A DNA stretch of 64,000 bases from Lachnospiraceae bacterium. GTDB taxonomy: Bacteria; Bacillota; Clostridia; Lachnospirales; Lachnospiraceae. Shown in pieces: positions 52,133 to 61,421 of this stretch. How positions within the stretch are numbered: the first letter of the stretch is position 1; every line of letters starts with the position of its first letter. The notes beneath the pieces are model-generated. The model was not told the DNA's origin, ran no database searches, and saw only the letters and a program-made list of their open reading frames with translations. The stretch is from positions 1 through 64,000 of the forward strand of contig JAETOL010000006.1 in assembly GCA_021771755.1 (NCBI GenBank), given 5' to 3'. The position numbers and the translations under genes were made by a program.

Positions 52133-53466
52133 TTCTGCTCTCCCTCCAATTTCTTTAAAATGCTTCTGGTGCTGAACAGCGCCGTATAATTTACCAGTAC
52201 ATAGAGATTTCCGGTTCCGTCTTTGATCCTGTCTCTAATGGCTTTTTCCACATCCGGTTCCAAAATTGACGGGATATCCACATATTTCAGACGCAGACGC
52301 ATGTCCTGACAGCGAATTCCGCTGACCGTAATGCTTCGGATACTTTCTTCTCCAAAACGGTCAAAATCCACATCCCACAACCAGGAAATATCGATGCCAT
52401 CCTGTGCATTATCATTAATGGCAATGATTACATCCTTCGGCGACGGATCCTGCATAACAGCAGAAATATTCTGGTTAAATCCCGCTGGATTTTTAGCCAG
52501 GTTCAAAAGGATTCCGGTTCCCTGAATACGGAACTGTTCCATACGTCCATTCTCCGGATTAAATTTCTTCAGCATATCCGTAAAATGTTCTGCCTGGAAG
52601 CCGGCTGTACGCACACCTGCATAAGCAGCCAGGATATTATATACATTATAAAATCCTTTATAATTCGCTGATATCAGCCTGTTTTCCACGCGGAAAGAAA
52701 GTCTGTCTCCCACCTGTACATCCTCAGCATCATAATCCGGCAAAGGACGTTTAAATCCGCACTGAGGACAGCTGTAATCTCCCAGCTGACTGTAGTGATA
52801 GAAGCTGTACTCAAGTCTGGCTCCGCATTTTTTACAAAAACGGCCCTCTCTTATTTCATTTGTCTCATTTTTCATAACCGGACGACTGATTCCGTAAAAC
52901 ACACAGGGATTTCCACTGTCCATAGCAAGATATGCAGAAAGTGCATCGTCTCCATTGACGATCACTTTCATTTCCGGTACAGATCGTATCATAGTCTCCA
53001 GAATATTCATTGTAATGTCAATTTCGCCATAACGATCCAGCTGATCCCGGAACAGATTAGTCAGTACCATATAATCCGGGCTGATCTGAGGAAAAATATA
53101 CTTTGTAGATGCCTCATCTGCCTCTATACAGGCATAATCTGCATCCATATGCCCATTCAGTTTCGCTCCCAGTACAAAAGCCGCAACCACTCCGTTCAGC
53201 ATATTTGAGCCCGTATGGTTGCAGATTACTTTTTGTCCCTCTGCTTCCAAAGCTGCACAAAGCATATTATTGGTGGTTGTCTTTCCATTGGTACCACAAA
53301 CTGCAAAAATATCCTTACGTACCTCTGCCGCAAGCTCTTTCAGAATAGGAGGATAGATCTTAAGAGCGATCTTTCCGGCCCAGGTAACTCCTTGTCTGCC
53401 CATTTTTTTACAGACAAATCCTGCGGTTTTTGCCGCCCAGACAGCTGCAATTCTTCTTATTTTCAT
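52129..53466 (-). CDS. murT: Lipid II isoglutaminyl synthase, ligase subunit MurT
   Basis: Mur-ligase-like protein with the ATP loop G-T-N-G-K-T-T at 58-64, a MurT-type four-cysteine zinc ribbon (C211, C214, C233, C236) and a C-terminal DUF1727 domain (N-P-A-G-F-N-Q onward). With GatD it converts lipid II glutamate to isoglutamine, which matters for cross-linking. The short insertion and partner gene separate it from MurE and MurC. Confidence 0.94.
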   Translation of the reverse strand: MKIRRIAAVWAAKTAGFVCKKMGRQGVTWAGKIALKIYPPILKELAAEVRKDIFAVCGTNGKTTTNNMLCAALEAEGQKVICNHTGSNMLNGVVAAFVLGAKLNGHMDADYACIEADEASTKYIFPQISPDYMVLTNLFRDQLDRYGEIDITMNILETMIRSVPEMKVIVNGDDALSAYLAMDSGNPCVFYGISRPVMKNETNEIREGRFCKKCGARLEYSFYHYSQLGDYSCPQCGFKRPLPDYDAEDVQVGDRLSFRVENRLISANYKGFYNVYNILAAYAGVRTAGFQAEHFTDMLKKFNPENGRMEQFRIQGTGILLNLAKNPAGFNQNISAVMQDPSPKDVIIAINDNAQDGIDISWLWDVDFDRFGEESIRSITVSGIRCQDMRLRLKYVDIPSILEPDVEKAIRDRIKDGTGNLYVLVNYTALFSTRSILKKLEGEQK

Positions 53467-53657
53467 GTGTTTTTATCCTTTATCAAAATTTTTCTTTCCG
53501 TTTTTTGAAACAATGATAGTATTTCCTGTCTTCAGAAAAATACCACAGTAATGATTGTACGATACTTTCCTTCATTTATCAACAGAAAACTTCGCTTCCC
53601 TATCCGTCCGACAGGCAGTCCATTCCTGTTTTCCGCATATACAGCAGTTTTCTTCAT

Positions 53658-53691
53658 CAAAAAAGGGATATCCGCACAATACGGATATCCC
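53658..53691 (-). terminator. rplQ terminator
   Basis: Minus strand: a perfect 10-bp stem GGGATATCCG / CGGATATCCC followed by TTTTTT. It closes the ribosomal cluster. Confidence 0.85.
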
Positions 53692-53708
53692 CTGAAAATC
53701 TATATGGA

Positions 53709-54245
53709 TTATACTAACTCGATCAGTACTTCCATAGCAGCATCGCCCTTACGCGGTCCGATCTTAACGATTCTTGTGTAACCACCGTTACGTCCCACAT
53801 ATTTTGGAGCGATCTCATCGAACATTTTCTTAACCATGTCGATGTCTTTTGTGTTTCTCTTCTTGCCAGCACTCTTAGCCGGTACTTCTTTTACAGGATA
53901 GAAAACTTTTGCCATCTGACGACGAGCGTGAAGTCTGGAAGGAGCGTCTTTTGTGATCTCTTTCTGAACTTCATCGTATACAGTTTTCTTCTTGCCGTCT
54001 ACGACTTCTTTCACTCTCTTGCCTTCAGCATCTTTACGAGCAACTTTAGCAGTTACAGTAACTGTCTCAAAGTTGTCTTTCTCGCGAACTGCCATAGCAA
54101 TAAGGCCTTCAGCGATCTTACGGATCTCTTTTGCTTTTGCTTCAGTAGTACGGATCTGTCCGTGATACAGAAGGTTTGTTACTTGGTTTCTTAACAGAGC
54201 TTTTCTCTGATCAGATGTTCTGCTTAATTTTCTATATTTTGCCAT
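53709..54245 (-). CDS. rplQ: 50S ribosomal protein L17, long form (178 aa)
   Basis: L17 core motifs are seen at both ends: Y-R-K-L-S-R-T-S-D-Q-R-K-A-L-L-R-N at the start and M-F-D-E-I-A-P-K-Y-V-G-R-N-G-G-Y-T-R-I-V-K at the end. Between them is a charged insertion of about 65 residues (roughly 58-125), making the protein 178 rather than about 120 aa. The start at 54245 has GGAGG upstream. Usually the last gene after rpoA, as here. Confidence 0.95.
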   Translation of the reverse strand: MAKYRKLSRTSDQRKALLRNQVTNLLYHGQIRTTEAKAKEIRKIAEGLIAMAVREKDNFETVTVTAKVARKDAEGKRVKEVVDGKKKTVYDEVQKEITKDAPSRLHARRQMAKVFYPVKEVPAKSAGKKRNTKDIDMVKKMFDEIAPKYVGRNGGYTRIVKIGPRKGDAAMEVLIELV

Positions 54246-54344
54246 GATATTTTCCTCCATCTGCGGGACATCGGGACACGCTTGTTCGGTCTTACTGCCC
54301 TGATGCTTTGGCACCCCGCTGTAATATTATAAACTAGAAGTATC

Positions 54345-55304
54345 TTACTCCTCTGTAGGCTGAAGCTGCAGACCCAGTTCTTTCAGTTTTGCAAGAACCT
54401 CTTCCAAAGACTTGCGTCCAAGGTTACGAACCTTCATCATATCTTCAGAAGTTCTGTTGCACAGCTCCTCTACTGTATTGATTCCTGCTCTCTTCAGGCA
54501 GTTATAGGAACGAACAGACAGCTCAAGCTCGTCAATGCTCATTTCCAGAACTTTTTCCTTCTCATTGTCTTCTTTCTCGATCATGACCTCAGCGGTCTTA
54601 GCGTTCTCAGAAAGATCAATGAACAGGCTTAAATGCTCACTTAATACTTTTGCAGCAAGGCTGACTGCCTCATCCGGATCCAGAGTACCGTTTGTGAATA
54701 CATCAAGTGTCAGCTTATCATAGTCTGTCACCTGACCTACACGGGTGTTCTCTACAACCATGTTCACTCTGTCAACCGGTGTATAGATGGCATCTACAGC
54801 GATAACGCCGATAGGCATGTCATCTGTTTTTCCTTTATCAGAGCTTACATATCCACGTCCTCTGGTAATGGTAAGCTCCATAGCAAGTCTGCAGTCTTTA
54901 CCACCATTCAGAGTTGCGATAACCTGATCCGGGTTCATGATCTCAATATCCTGATCCGTCTGGATGTCAGCTGCTGTTACAACGCCCTTGCCTTCACACT
55001 CAATGTATGCAGTCTTTGGTTCATTGTCAGAGCTTGTATTTTTGATCGCAAGGCTTTTCAGATTCATGATGATCTCTGAAACGTCCTCTTTTACACCTGG
55101 GATAGAACTGAATTCATGCAGTACGCCATCGATCTTCACCTGGCTTACAGCTGCTCCCGGGAGGGAAGACAGCATAATTCTTCTGAGAGAATTGCCAAGG
55201 GTAGTACCATAACCTCTTTCCAGCGGTTCCACTACGAATCTGCCAAATTTCTTATCTTCTGATATTTCGGTAATTTCGATTTTTGGTTTATTAAAATCAA
55301 ACAC
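54345..55304 (-). CDS. rpoA: RNA polymerase alpha subunit
   Basis: 319 aa. The N-terminal dimerisation domain has [20 protein letters not shown], and the C-terminal domain the [14 protein letters not shown] and [11 protein letters not shown] motifs that contact UP elements and activators. Position between rpsD and rplQ is standard. Confidence 0.98.
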   Translation of the reverse strand: MFDFNKPKIEITEISEDKKFGRFVVEPLERGYGTTLGNSLRRIMLSSLPGAAVSQVKIDGVLHEFSSIPGVKEDVSEIIMNLKSLAIKNTSSDNEPKTAYIECEGKGVVTAADIQTDQDIEIMNPDQVIATLNGGKDCRLAMELTITRGRGYVSSDKGKTDDMPIGVIAVDAIYTPVDRVNMVVENTRVGQVTDYDKLTLDVFTNGTLDPDEAVSLAAKVLSEHLSLFIDLSENAKTAEVMIEKEDNEKEKVLEMSIDELELSVRSYNCLKRAGINTVEELCNRTSEDMMKVRNLGRKSLEEVLAKLKELGLQLQPTEE

Positions 55305-55422
55305 TATAAGGCTCCCTCCTTCTGGAAAGCTGCGTCATACTTTTAATGTAGTATCCCCAAACTCTGCCTGGGCATTGTTTGGGGATCGCATAAAAGCTCA
55401 GTTGCACCTTAACTTCTATGCT

Positions 55423-56016
55423 TTACTTAGAGTACAGCTCGACGATAAGCATCTCGTCTACAGGTACATCAATTACTTCTCTGTTTGGAAGCTCTTTTAC
55501 AGTTCCGCTGAGAGCATCCTGATTTACATCAAGCCACTCTGGAACAAGTCTTCCGCCTGTTACTTCCAAGATTCCTTTGTATCTCTCGGAACCTTTGCAT
55601 TTTTCTTTGATCTCAACAGTATCTCCGGCTTTTACAAGGTAGGACGGAATGTTTACACATTTGCCGTTTACAAGTACGTGTTTGTGGTCAACGATCTGAC
55701 GAGCCTCACGTCTTGTTCTTGCAAATCCCATACGGAAGATTACGTTGTCAAGTCTTGTCTCAAGCATAACCATCAGGTTCTCACCTGTCTGGCCCGGCAT
55801 TCTATCTGCTTTCTTGTAATAGTTACGGAAAGGTTTCTCAAGAACACCATAGATGAATTTTGCTTTCTGTTTTTCTCTTAACTGTAAACCGTACTCAGAC
55901 ATTTTTCTGTTTGCACGTTTTAACTGTCTTGTAGATTTTTTATCAATTCCTAAGTAGATTGGATCCAGACCAAGGGATCTGCATCTTTTCAGTACAGGCA
56001 CTCTGTTTACTGCCAT
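55423..56016 (-). CDS. rpsD: 30S ribosomal protein S4
   Basis: 197 aa with a C-terminal S4 RNA-binding domain (R-L-D-N-V-I-F-R-M-G-F-A, A-R-Q-I-V-D-H-K-H-V-L-V-N-G-K). Nucleates 16S folding; in many bacteria S4 represses its own operon. The N-terminus has no zinc cysteine knuckle, only a single cysteine. Confidence 0.97.
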   Translation of the reverse strand: MAVNRVPVLKRCRSLGLDPIYLGIDKKSTRQLKRANRKMSEYGLQLREKQKAKFIYGVLEKPFRNYYKKADRMPGQTGENLMVMLETRLDNVIFRMGFARTRREARQIVDHKHVLVNGKCVNIPSYLVKAGDTVEIKEKCKGSERYKGILEVTGGRLVPEWLDVNQDALSGTVKELPNREVIDVPVDEMLIVELYSK

Positions 56017-56034
56017 TTCAAGCTTCCTCCTTAA

Positions 56035-56430
56035 TTAGACTCTTCTGCGTTTTGGTGGACGGCATCCGTTGTGCGGAACCGGTGTTACGTCACGGATACT
56101 TGTTACTTCAAGACCACATGCCTGAAGTGCACGAATTGCAGCTTCACGACCTGATCCCGGTCCTTTTACCATAACATCAACAGTTTTTAATCCATGGATC
56201 AGAGCAGCTTTTGTTGCAGTCTCTGCTGCCATCTGTGCTGCATAAGGAGTAGATTTCCTTGAACCTCTAAATCCCAGACCACCGGCACTTGCCCATGAAA
56301 GAGCGTTTCCTTCACTGTCAGTCAGAGTAACGATAGTGTTATTGAAAGAAGACTGGATATGTGCCTGTCCGTGTTCAACGTTTTTCTTGACACGACGTTT
56401 TGTTGTCGTTTTTCTGGTTGCTTTTGCCAT
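56035..56430 (-). CDS. rpsK: 30S ribosomal protein S11
   Basis: 131 aa. Conserved [16 protein letters not shown] and the C-terminal [17 protein letters not shown]. Ribosome platform protein, 18 bp upstream of rpsD. Confidence 0.98.
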   Translation of the reverse strand: MAKATRKTTTKRRVKKNVEHGQAHIQSSFNNTIVTLTDSEGNALSWASAGGLGFRGSRKSTPYAAQMAAETATKAALIHGLKTVDVMVKGPGSGREAAIRALQACGLEVTSIRDVTPVPHNGCRPPKRRRV

Positions 56431-56482
56431 TTTAAAACTAACCTACGCTTTCCTTTATTTGAAATATACTATATGTTACGAA

Positions 56483-56851
56483 TTATTTTTTCTTGTTTGC
56501 TACTGTTCTCTTCGGACCTTTGCGTGTTCTTGCATTAGTCTTAGTCTTCTGACCACGAACCGGAAGTCCTTTACGATGACGGATTCCTCTGTAGCATCCG
56601 ATTTCCTGCAGTCTCTTAATGTTCAGAGCGATTTCACGACGAAGATCACCTTCTACCATCATTGTTTCATCAATGACAGCGCTGATTCTCTTTACTTCAT
56701 CATCAGTAAGATCTCTGACACGTGTGTCAGGATTTACATTTGCCTGCGCAAGAATTTTGTCTGCGCTTGGTCTGCCGATACCATAAATATAGGTAAGGCC
56801 GATTTCAATACGTTTTTCTCTTGGTAAGTCTACACCAGCTATACGAGCCAT
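56483..56851 (-). CDS. rpsM: 30S ribosomal protein S13
   Basis: 122 aa beginning [11 protein letters not shown], with Y-G-I-G and the basic C-terminal tail (R-T-R-K-G-P-K-R-T). GGAGGAAACAG precedes the start at 56851; the frame continues upstream into a structured leader but is not protein-like there. Sits at the subunit interface near tRNA. Confidence 0.98.
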   Translation of the reverse strand: MARIAGVDLPREKRIEIGLTYIYGIGRPSADKILAQANVNPDTRVRDLTDDEVKRISAVIDETMMVEGDLRREIALNIKRLQEIGCYRGIRHRKGLPVRGQKTKTNARTRKGPKRTVANKKK

Positions 56852-57146
56852 GTACTGTTTCCTCCATTTTCTGTTTTGAAAGCCTTCCGCGTACACCACT
56901 TGCTCCCGCAAGGTGAAATGGGGTGCATCTTCAGATATGCTTCCTGTTTCTAGTTTCCTAATTGGGGTGCCTCGGTAAAACACCCAGCCGCCTTTGGCGT
57001 AAGACAGCCTTTCCGAAATTGCAGCTAATTAAGCCGCTGTTGCCTCTCGGTATTAGGCAATACATGCTTTGATAAAAATTCAAACAGTCCGAACAACCCT
57101 TCCGGGTGTATCAAACTGCAGCCGCACGTTTCACAAACCACCGGCA
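56852..57146 (-). ncRNA. Long structured leader between rpmJ and rpsM
   Basis: 295 bases with no gene, in a cluster where spacers are usually 20-100. Several hairpins can be drawn on the minus strand: ACACCC-GGA-GGGTTGT, ACGCC-AAA-GGCG, GGGTG...CACCC, and CACCTTGC-GGGA-GCAAGTGGTG close to the S13 ribosome site. Position matches the place where the alpha-operon leader (S4 target) lies in enterobacteria, but the sequence is not that element. Confidence 0.45.
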
Positions 57147-57260
57147 TTAGCCCTGGCGCTGTTTGTGTTTTGGATTTTCACAGATTACTCTGATAGATCC
57201 TTTTCTTTTGATGATCTTGCATTTCTCACAGATCGGTTTTACAGATGATCTTACTTTCAC
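57147..57260 (-). CDS. rpmJ: 50S ribosomal protein L36
   Basis: 37 aa, starting with GTG at 57260 behind AGGAGG. Reads [15 protein letters not shown] and ends [11 protein letters not shown]. The zinc set C11, C14, C27, H32 is intact, so this is the zinc-dependent C+ form. Normally directly after infA; here separated from it by over 4 kb. Confidence 0.97.
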   Translation of the reverse strand: MKVRSSVKPICEKCKIIKRKGSIRVICENPKHKQRQG

Positions 57261-57326
57261 TGGAAATCCTCCTCTCGTAGTTTCGACTTGAATCTGCAGT
57301 TACGGACGCACTCATAGCGCGTTCGC

Positions 57327-57360
57327 ATTATAGTGTAGCACTAATGTATGTGGATTGCAA
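57327..57360 (-). promoter_or_regulatory. Promoter of the rpmJ-rplQ operon
   Basis: TTGCAA, 17 bp, TACACT on the minus strand, with an overlapping TATAAT 5 bp farther. It gives the separated half of the ribosomal cluster its own start. Confidence 0.6.
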
Positions 57361-57394
57361 GCACTTTTTTTAATTTTTTTCAATTCTGTGCTTT

Positions 57395-58276
57395 CTATTC
57401 TACAGTTCCTGTATTCCCCTGAAAGATCTGTGCAATCGGGGAATCCGCGGAAAGAATCACCGTTTTATCCTCTCCCGTCATGGAATTTTTCAGTGCATCC
57501 AGGCTTCTTACAAAGGAATAAAAATCACTTCTTCCTTCTTCCCCGTAAGCGCTGGCAAGAATCTTCATATATTCCTGCTCACCTTCCGCTTCCAGGATCT
57601 CCGCTTTCTTCTTTGCTTCTGAAATCTGGATGGCAACTTCTTTATCTGTTGTATTACGAATCACCTTTGCCTCGGAATTTCCCTGTGCCGTATAGGTGGC
57701 TGCAATATTATCTCTTTCAGAAACCATCCGTTCATAAACTGCATCTTTATTATCCTCCGGCAGATCCAGCTGCTTGGTATCAAACAGCATCACTGAAATT
57801 CCATACTGCTCCATATTATTTTTTACAGATCCCATAACCATTTCTGCAAGCTCACCGTCCCGGCTTGTGATGACTTCGTCCTGAGACATGCTGCTGATCG
57901 CATTTTTTGTCGCATTATAAATGGCTGTGTTGATACGGCTTTCTCCATTTTCAATAGAAGAATTGAGGGTTCTTGCAAATTTCAGCGGATCGGAAATCCT
58001 CCATATTACATAGCTGTCTGTGATCATGGTCTTCTTATCTCTTGTAATAACATCAGAAGGTGCAAGATCATAAAGAAGGGTCTGCTTTGGCAGGGTTGCT
58101 GTAGTTTCTACCACCGGGATCCTAAGGCTGATGCCTGGTTTATCAATCACTCGCTGTACCTTTCCAAACTGTCGGATCAGCTTATATTCATTTTGTTTTG
58201 TCACCGTAATGGATGTAAGAGCAGCTGCAAATACAAAAACTCCGGCTATACCTATCAGAACTTTTTTCTTTTTCAT
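57395..58276 (-). CDS. hflC: SPFH/band-7 protein HflC, 293 aa
   Basis: One N-terminal membrane helix (residues about 5-22), then the SPFH domain (I-R-Q-F-G-K-V-Q-R-V-I-D-K-P-G-I-S-L-R-I-P, residues 33 on) and a coiled-coil tail rich in E, A and K that ends F-Y-x-F-V-R-S-L-D-A. In E. coli HflC with HflK forms a cage around FtsH and tempers proteolysis. ftsH is present in this window at 13-14.8 kb. It lies 5 bp after hflK. Confidence 0.92.
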   Translation of the reverse strand: MKKKKVLIGIAGVFVFAAALTSITVTKQNEYKLIRQFGKVQRVIDKPGISLRIPVVETTATLPKQTLLYDLAPSDVITRDKKTMITDSYVIWRISDPLKFARTLNSSIENGESRINTAIYNATKNAISSMSQDEVITSRDGELAEMVMGSVKNNMEQYGISVMLFDTKQLDLPEDNKDAVYERMVSERDNIAATYTAQGNSEAKVIRNTTDKEVAIQISEAKKKAEILEAEGEQEYMKILASAYGEEGRSDFYSFVRSLDALKNSMTGEDKTVILSADSPIAQIFQGNTGTVE

Positions 58277-58281
58277 ATTAT

Positions 58282-59346
58282 TTATTCACCTCCCTGGGTT
58301 GTCTGGTCATCCATGATTCCATCCTGAGTCTGCAAAGTCTCCTCTGCGCTCTGGACGGATTCCGTTCCCTGTCCACTGTCTCCGGTAAAAGAATCCAGAG
58401 GAAGCACCTTCTGGGTACCGTCTCCATTATCGATTACAATCTTCATTCCCGGAAGTACATCCTCCATAGTTTCATAGAACATACGGAGCTTCGTTACCGT
58501 AGGATTTTTTACATATTCCTCATACATAGCATTAAATCTTGCCACCTCTGCTTCCGCCTCGTTGATACGGACCTGTTTCTGGGCTTCTGCATCCTGGACA
58601 ATCTGGTCTGCCTGTGCTTCGGCTTCCGGAAGCTTTTCGTTTCTGTATTTGTTTGCGTTATTGACTGCCGTCTCTTTTCCCTGCTTGGCAGTTTCCACAG
58701 CTTTAAATGCTTTCATGACCTCCTGTGTCGGCGGTTCGGAATCCTGTATGGTAATATTCACAAGCTGGATTCCCACGTCCTGCTCTTCCATTTTTTTCAT
58801 GATCATGTCCTTGATCTTCGCCTGGATCTCACTTTTTCCCGTTGTAAGGACATCATCTACTGTATAGCTGGCGATCACTGTACGGATACAGCTCTGTGAG
58901 ATGCTTTTCAGAATATCCTCCGGCTGCTGGGAGGTATAAAGATACTTCACCGGTTCGGTGATCCTGTACTCCACAAAAAAATCCACGTCAATAAAATTAT
59001 AATCTGAAGTGATCATGATCCCTTCGTCTGCCACCACATCATTGTTCTGCTGGTTATATCCGATCGGGAATCCCTGAATGGTGGTATTGACCTTATGTAC
59101 CTTCTGGATCAGAGGCAGTTTAAAATGAAGTCCGGTTTCCGTTACCGCCTTGGGAACGCCAAGGGTGGACAAAACTGCCTGTTCCTGCTCCTGGATCTGA
59201 TAAGTACAGTCTGTTGCAAGCAGCCCCACCACTGCCACAGCCGCCACAATGACCACTGCCTTTTTTGCATGCTTTCTGGCTTTCGGCCTTCTGGGGGACC
59301 ATTTCTTTTTCATATTCATACTGTTGTTATTGTTAAATTCCTCCAT
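58282..59346 (-). CDS. hflK: SPFH/band-7 protein HflK, 354 aa
   Basis: Partner of HflC. Basic N-terminus, one membrane helix (about residues 28-46), SPFH domain with Q-E-Q-A-V-L-S-T-L-G and F-F-V-E-Y-R-I-T-E-P, coiled coil (V-E-T-A-K-Q-G-K-E-T-A-V-N-N-A-N-K-Y) and a Q/T-rich end. The second ATG (59346) is used since the first is too near AGGAGG. It is the first gene after a riboswitch-controlled leader. Confidence 0.92.
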   Translation of the reverse strand: MEEFNNNNSMNMKKKWSPRRPKARKHAKKAVVIVAAVAVVGLLATDCTYQIQEQEQAVLSTLGVPKAVTETGLHFKLPLIQKVHKVNTTIQGFPIGYNQQNNDVVADEGIMITSDYNFIDVDFFVEYRITEPVKYLYTSQQPEDILKSISQSCIRTVIASYTVDDVLTTGKSEIQAKIKDMIMKKMEEQDVGIQLVNITIQDSEPPTQEVMKAFKAVETAKQGKETAVNNANKYRNEKLPEAEAQADQIVQDAEAQKQVRINEAEAEVARFNAMYEEYVKNPTVTKLRMFYETMEDVLPGMKIVIDNGDGTQKVLPLDSFTGDSGQGTESVQSAEETLQTQDGIMDDQTTQGGE

Positions 59347-59439
59347 CTGCATCCTCCTTGCTGCCCGTTTATGAACATACAGATATATCTTTTCTGAGGT
59401 TCAGATATGTCCCTTCAGGGCTTTCTGATGTTTAAAGAA

Positions 59440-59620
59440 AAGAAAAAGACTTTCATTTCGGACAGATCATATTCTGCCTCAAAACAAAAGTCTTGCTGCT
59501 TACTTCATATCGCGGATATCCGAGATTACCCGGATACCGTACTGACGCAAATATGTACCACTTTCTGAAAAGCAATCCCGTTTTCATCAAATGGCCGCTA
59601 CTCCCTTTTCTTTGAATGGA
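59440..59620 (-). promoter_or_regulatory. Probable yybP-ykoY (Mn2+) riboswitch before hflK
   Basis: On the minus strand, an AAAGGGAGTAGCGG segment (about 59596-59609) and CGTCAGTACGG (about 59538-59548) followed by paired TATCCGGGTAATCTCGGATA-like sequence match the two loops of the yybP-ykoY class, which binds Mn2+. A terminator stem AAGACTTT / AAAGTCTT with a T-run (59440-59494) follows. The class usually switches on metal exporters with Mn2+; here the first gene is hflK. Assignment is from memory of the consensus and should be tested. Confidence 0.65.
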
Positions 59621-59649
59621 ATATTATCACATTTAGGAAGCTGTTGCAA
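59621..59649 (-). promoter_or_regulatory. Promoter of the hflK leader
   Basis: TTGCAA, 17 bp, TAATAT on the minus strand. Transcription would begin at the 5' edge of the riboswitch. Confidence 0.6.
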
Positions 59650-59744
59650 GTTAATTTTTTCACTAAATATAAAATCAGAATATTGCACGAAAACCTTCCG
59701 ATGTTTTTGTAATATTTTCTGAAAATAAAAACTTTTTTGTTTGG

Positions 59745-59773
59745 TTGAATTGCCTGTATACTTCTGCTATAGT
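59745..59773 (+). promoter_or_regulatory. Promoter of the MATE gene
   Basis: TTGAAT, 17 bp, TATAGT on the plus strand, about 50 bp before the start. Confidence 0.6.
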
Positions 59774-59826
59774 ATTATCTGGTGCGCTTATCCGCACACT
59801 TTTTCATTGGGGGATAATACTGAATT

Positions 59827-61194
59827 ATGAGAACTTCAACTGATCTGGGGAAGGATCCGGTTTCTTCCCTTGTTTTTCGTCTTGCCATTCCGGCAATGAT
59901 CGCACAATTTGTCAATGTACTGTACAGCATCATTGACCGTATGTATATCGGCCATATTCCGGAAATCGGAGAACTGGCGCTGGCCGGAGTCGGTGTCTGC
60001 GGACCTGTTGTGACGCTTCTTTCTTCCTTTGGGACCCTGGTAGGGCTTGGAGGCTCTATTCTTCTGGGAATCCGTCTGGGAGAAAAAAACATGAAAAAAG
60101 CCCGGCAGATCCTTTCCAATTCCTTTTTAATGCTTTCCATGATCTCCGTAGTGCTGACTATCGCCTTCCTTCTTATGAAAGATCATCTGCTTATCTGGTT
60201 TGGGGCAAGTGAAATCACCTTTCCCTATGCCAATACCTATATGACGATCTACACTGCCGGAACATTTTTTGCGCTGATGGCTGCCGGACTGAACTATTTC
60301 ATCAACTGTCAGGGATTCCCTGTTGCCGGAATGACCACCGTCCTGATCGGAGCCGTCTCCAATATTATTCTGGATCCGGTTTTTATCTTTTTGTTCCATA
60401 TGGACGTGGCCGGAGCAGCCATTGCAACTGTTATTTCCCAGATGGCATCCTGCAGCTTTGCTATCCTTTTTCTTTTCAGCAAAAAAGTGCACGTGCCCAT
60501 TTCTTTTGGAAATTATGACAGACATCTTATGCTGAATATTGTTTACCTTGGACTTTCACCCTTCCTGATTCTGGCAACCGACAGCATTCTCCTTATCGTT
60601 ATGAATGCTGTCCTTCAAAAATACGGTGGGCCGGAGCAGGGAGATATGCTGATCACCTGCGCCACCATTGTCCAGAGTTATATGCTGATGATCACCGCGC
60701 CTATGATCGGCATCAGCGGCGGTACCCAGGCAGTAATCAGCTACAATTATGGTGCTCAGGCAACCGAACGGGTAAAAAAAGCAATCCGTACTATTTTGAA
60801 GCTGATGCTTGGCTTTACAACAAGCATGTTCATCCTGTCCCAGTTCCTCCCAAAAGTCTTTGTACTGCTTTTCACTTCCAATCCGGAGTATATTGACTTT
60901 TCTATATGGGGAATCCGGGTCTTTATCATGATGGTGATTCCTCTGAGCTTCCAGTATGTATTTGTGGACGCGCTGACCGCCCTGGAACGTACCAAGACAG
61001 CTCTTACCCTGTCCGTTCTCAGAAAGTCCCTGTACATCATAGGAACCGTTGCTCTGCCGGCTTTTTTCCAGGCTTCCACAGCCTTTTATGCAGAGCCGCT
61101 TTCCGATGTGATCAGCGCAATTGTATCCACCATTGTATTCCTGCTGATCATTGATAAACACCTTCTCAAACGCGAGCAGGCGGTTATTTCCTGA
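59827..61194 (+). CDS. MATE-family efflux transporter, 455 aa
   Basis: Twelve membrane helices in two similar halves. The first half has F-V-N-V-L-Y-S-I-I-D-R-M-Y-I-G-H and L-G-G-S-I-L-L-G-I-R-L-G; the second M-L-I-T-A-P-M-I-G-I-S-G-G-T-Q-A-V-I-S-Y-N-Y-G. It is a NorM/DinF-like Na+ or H+ antiporter for drugs or metabolites; the substrate cannot be told. It is transcribed against the surrounding ribosomal cluster and lies between infA and hflK. Confidence 0.92.
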   Translation: MRTSTDLGKDPVSSLVFRLAIPAMIAQFVNVLYSIIDRMYIGHIPEIGELALAGVGVCGPVVTLLSSFGTLVGLGGSILLGIRLGEKNMKKARQILSNSFLMLSMISVVLTIAFLLMKDHLLIWFGASEITFPYANTYMTIYTAGTFFALMAAGLNYFINCQGFPVAGMTTVLIGAVSNIILDPVFIFLFHMDVAGAAIATVISQMASCSFAILFLFSKKVHVPISFGNYDRHLMLNIVYLGLSPFLILATDSILLIVMNAVLQKYGGPEQGDMLITCATIVQSYMLMITAPMIGISGGTQAVISYNYGAQATERVKKAIRTILKLMLGFTTSMFILSQFLPKVFVLLFTSNPEYIDFSIWGIRVFIMMVIPLSFQYVFVDALTALERTKTALTLSVLRKSLYIIGTVALPAFFQASTAFYAEPLSDVISAIVSTIVFLLIIDKHLLKREQAVIS

Positions 61195-61241
61195 AATTTA
61201 TAATCACGACCACCGGATTAGACCAATATCATAAACTAAAG

Positions 61242-61275
61242 AGAACCTGCTTTGACATAGGCAGGTTCTTTTATT
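61242..61275 (+). terminator. Terminator after the MATE gene
   Basis: AGAACCTGC / GCAGGTTCT (9-bp perfect stem) followed by TTTATTTA on the plus strand. Confidence 0.8.
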
Positions 61276-61312
61276 TATGATGTTGTGCATAGCATGTGAT
61301 TTATTTTATTGC

Positions 61313-61420
61313 CATACAAAAAAAAATCCCCCGGCAGCACCCACAAACCAGCGGGCCCACAGGGGGAGTGTGAGGGGGAGCTGCGGGCTTTCGCAACTTT
61401 GAGCGCTCCCCCTCACGGTT
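61313..61420. terminator. Terminators after infA, both directions
   Basis: A perfect 12-bp stem GTGAGGGGGAGC (61370-61381) / GCTCCCCCTCAC (61405-61416) lies 6 bases after the infA stop and is followed by GGTTTTTATTT on the plus strand. On the minus strand a second GC-rich stem with GGGGGA runs into eight T (about 61320). It ends the secY-infA transcript, so rpmJ needs its own promoter. Confidence 0.75.
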
Positions 61421-61421
61421 T

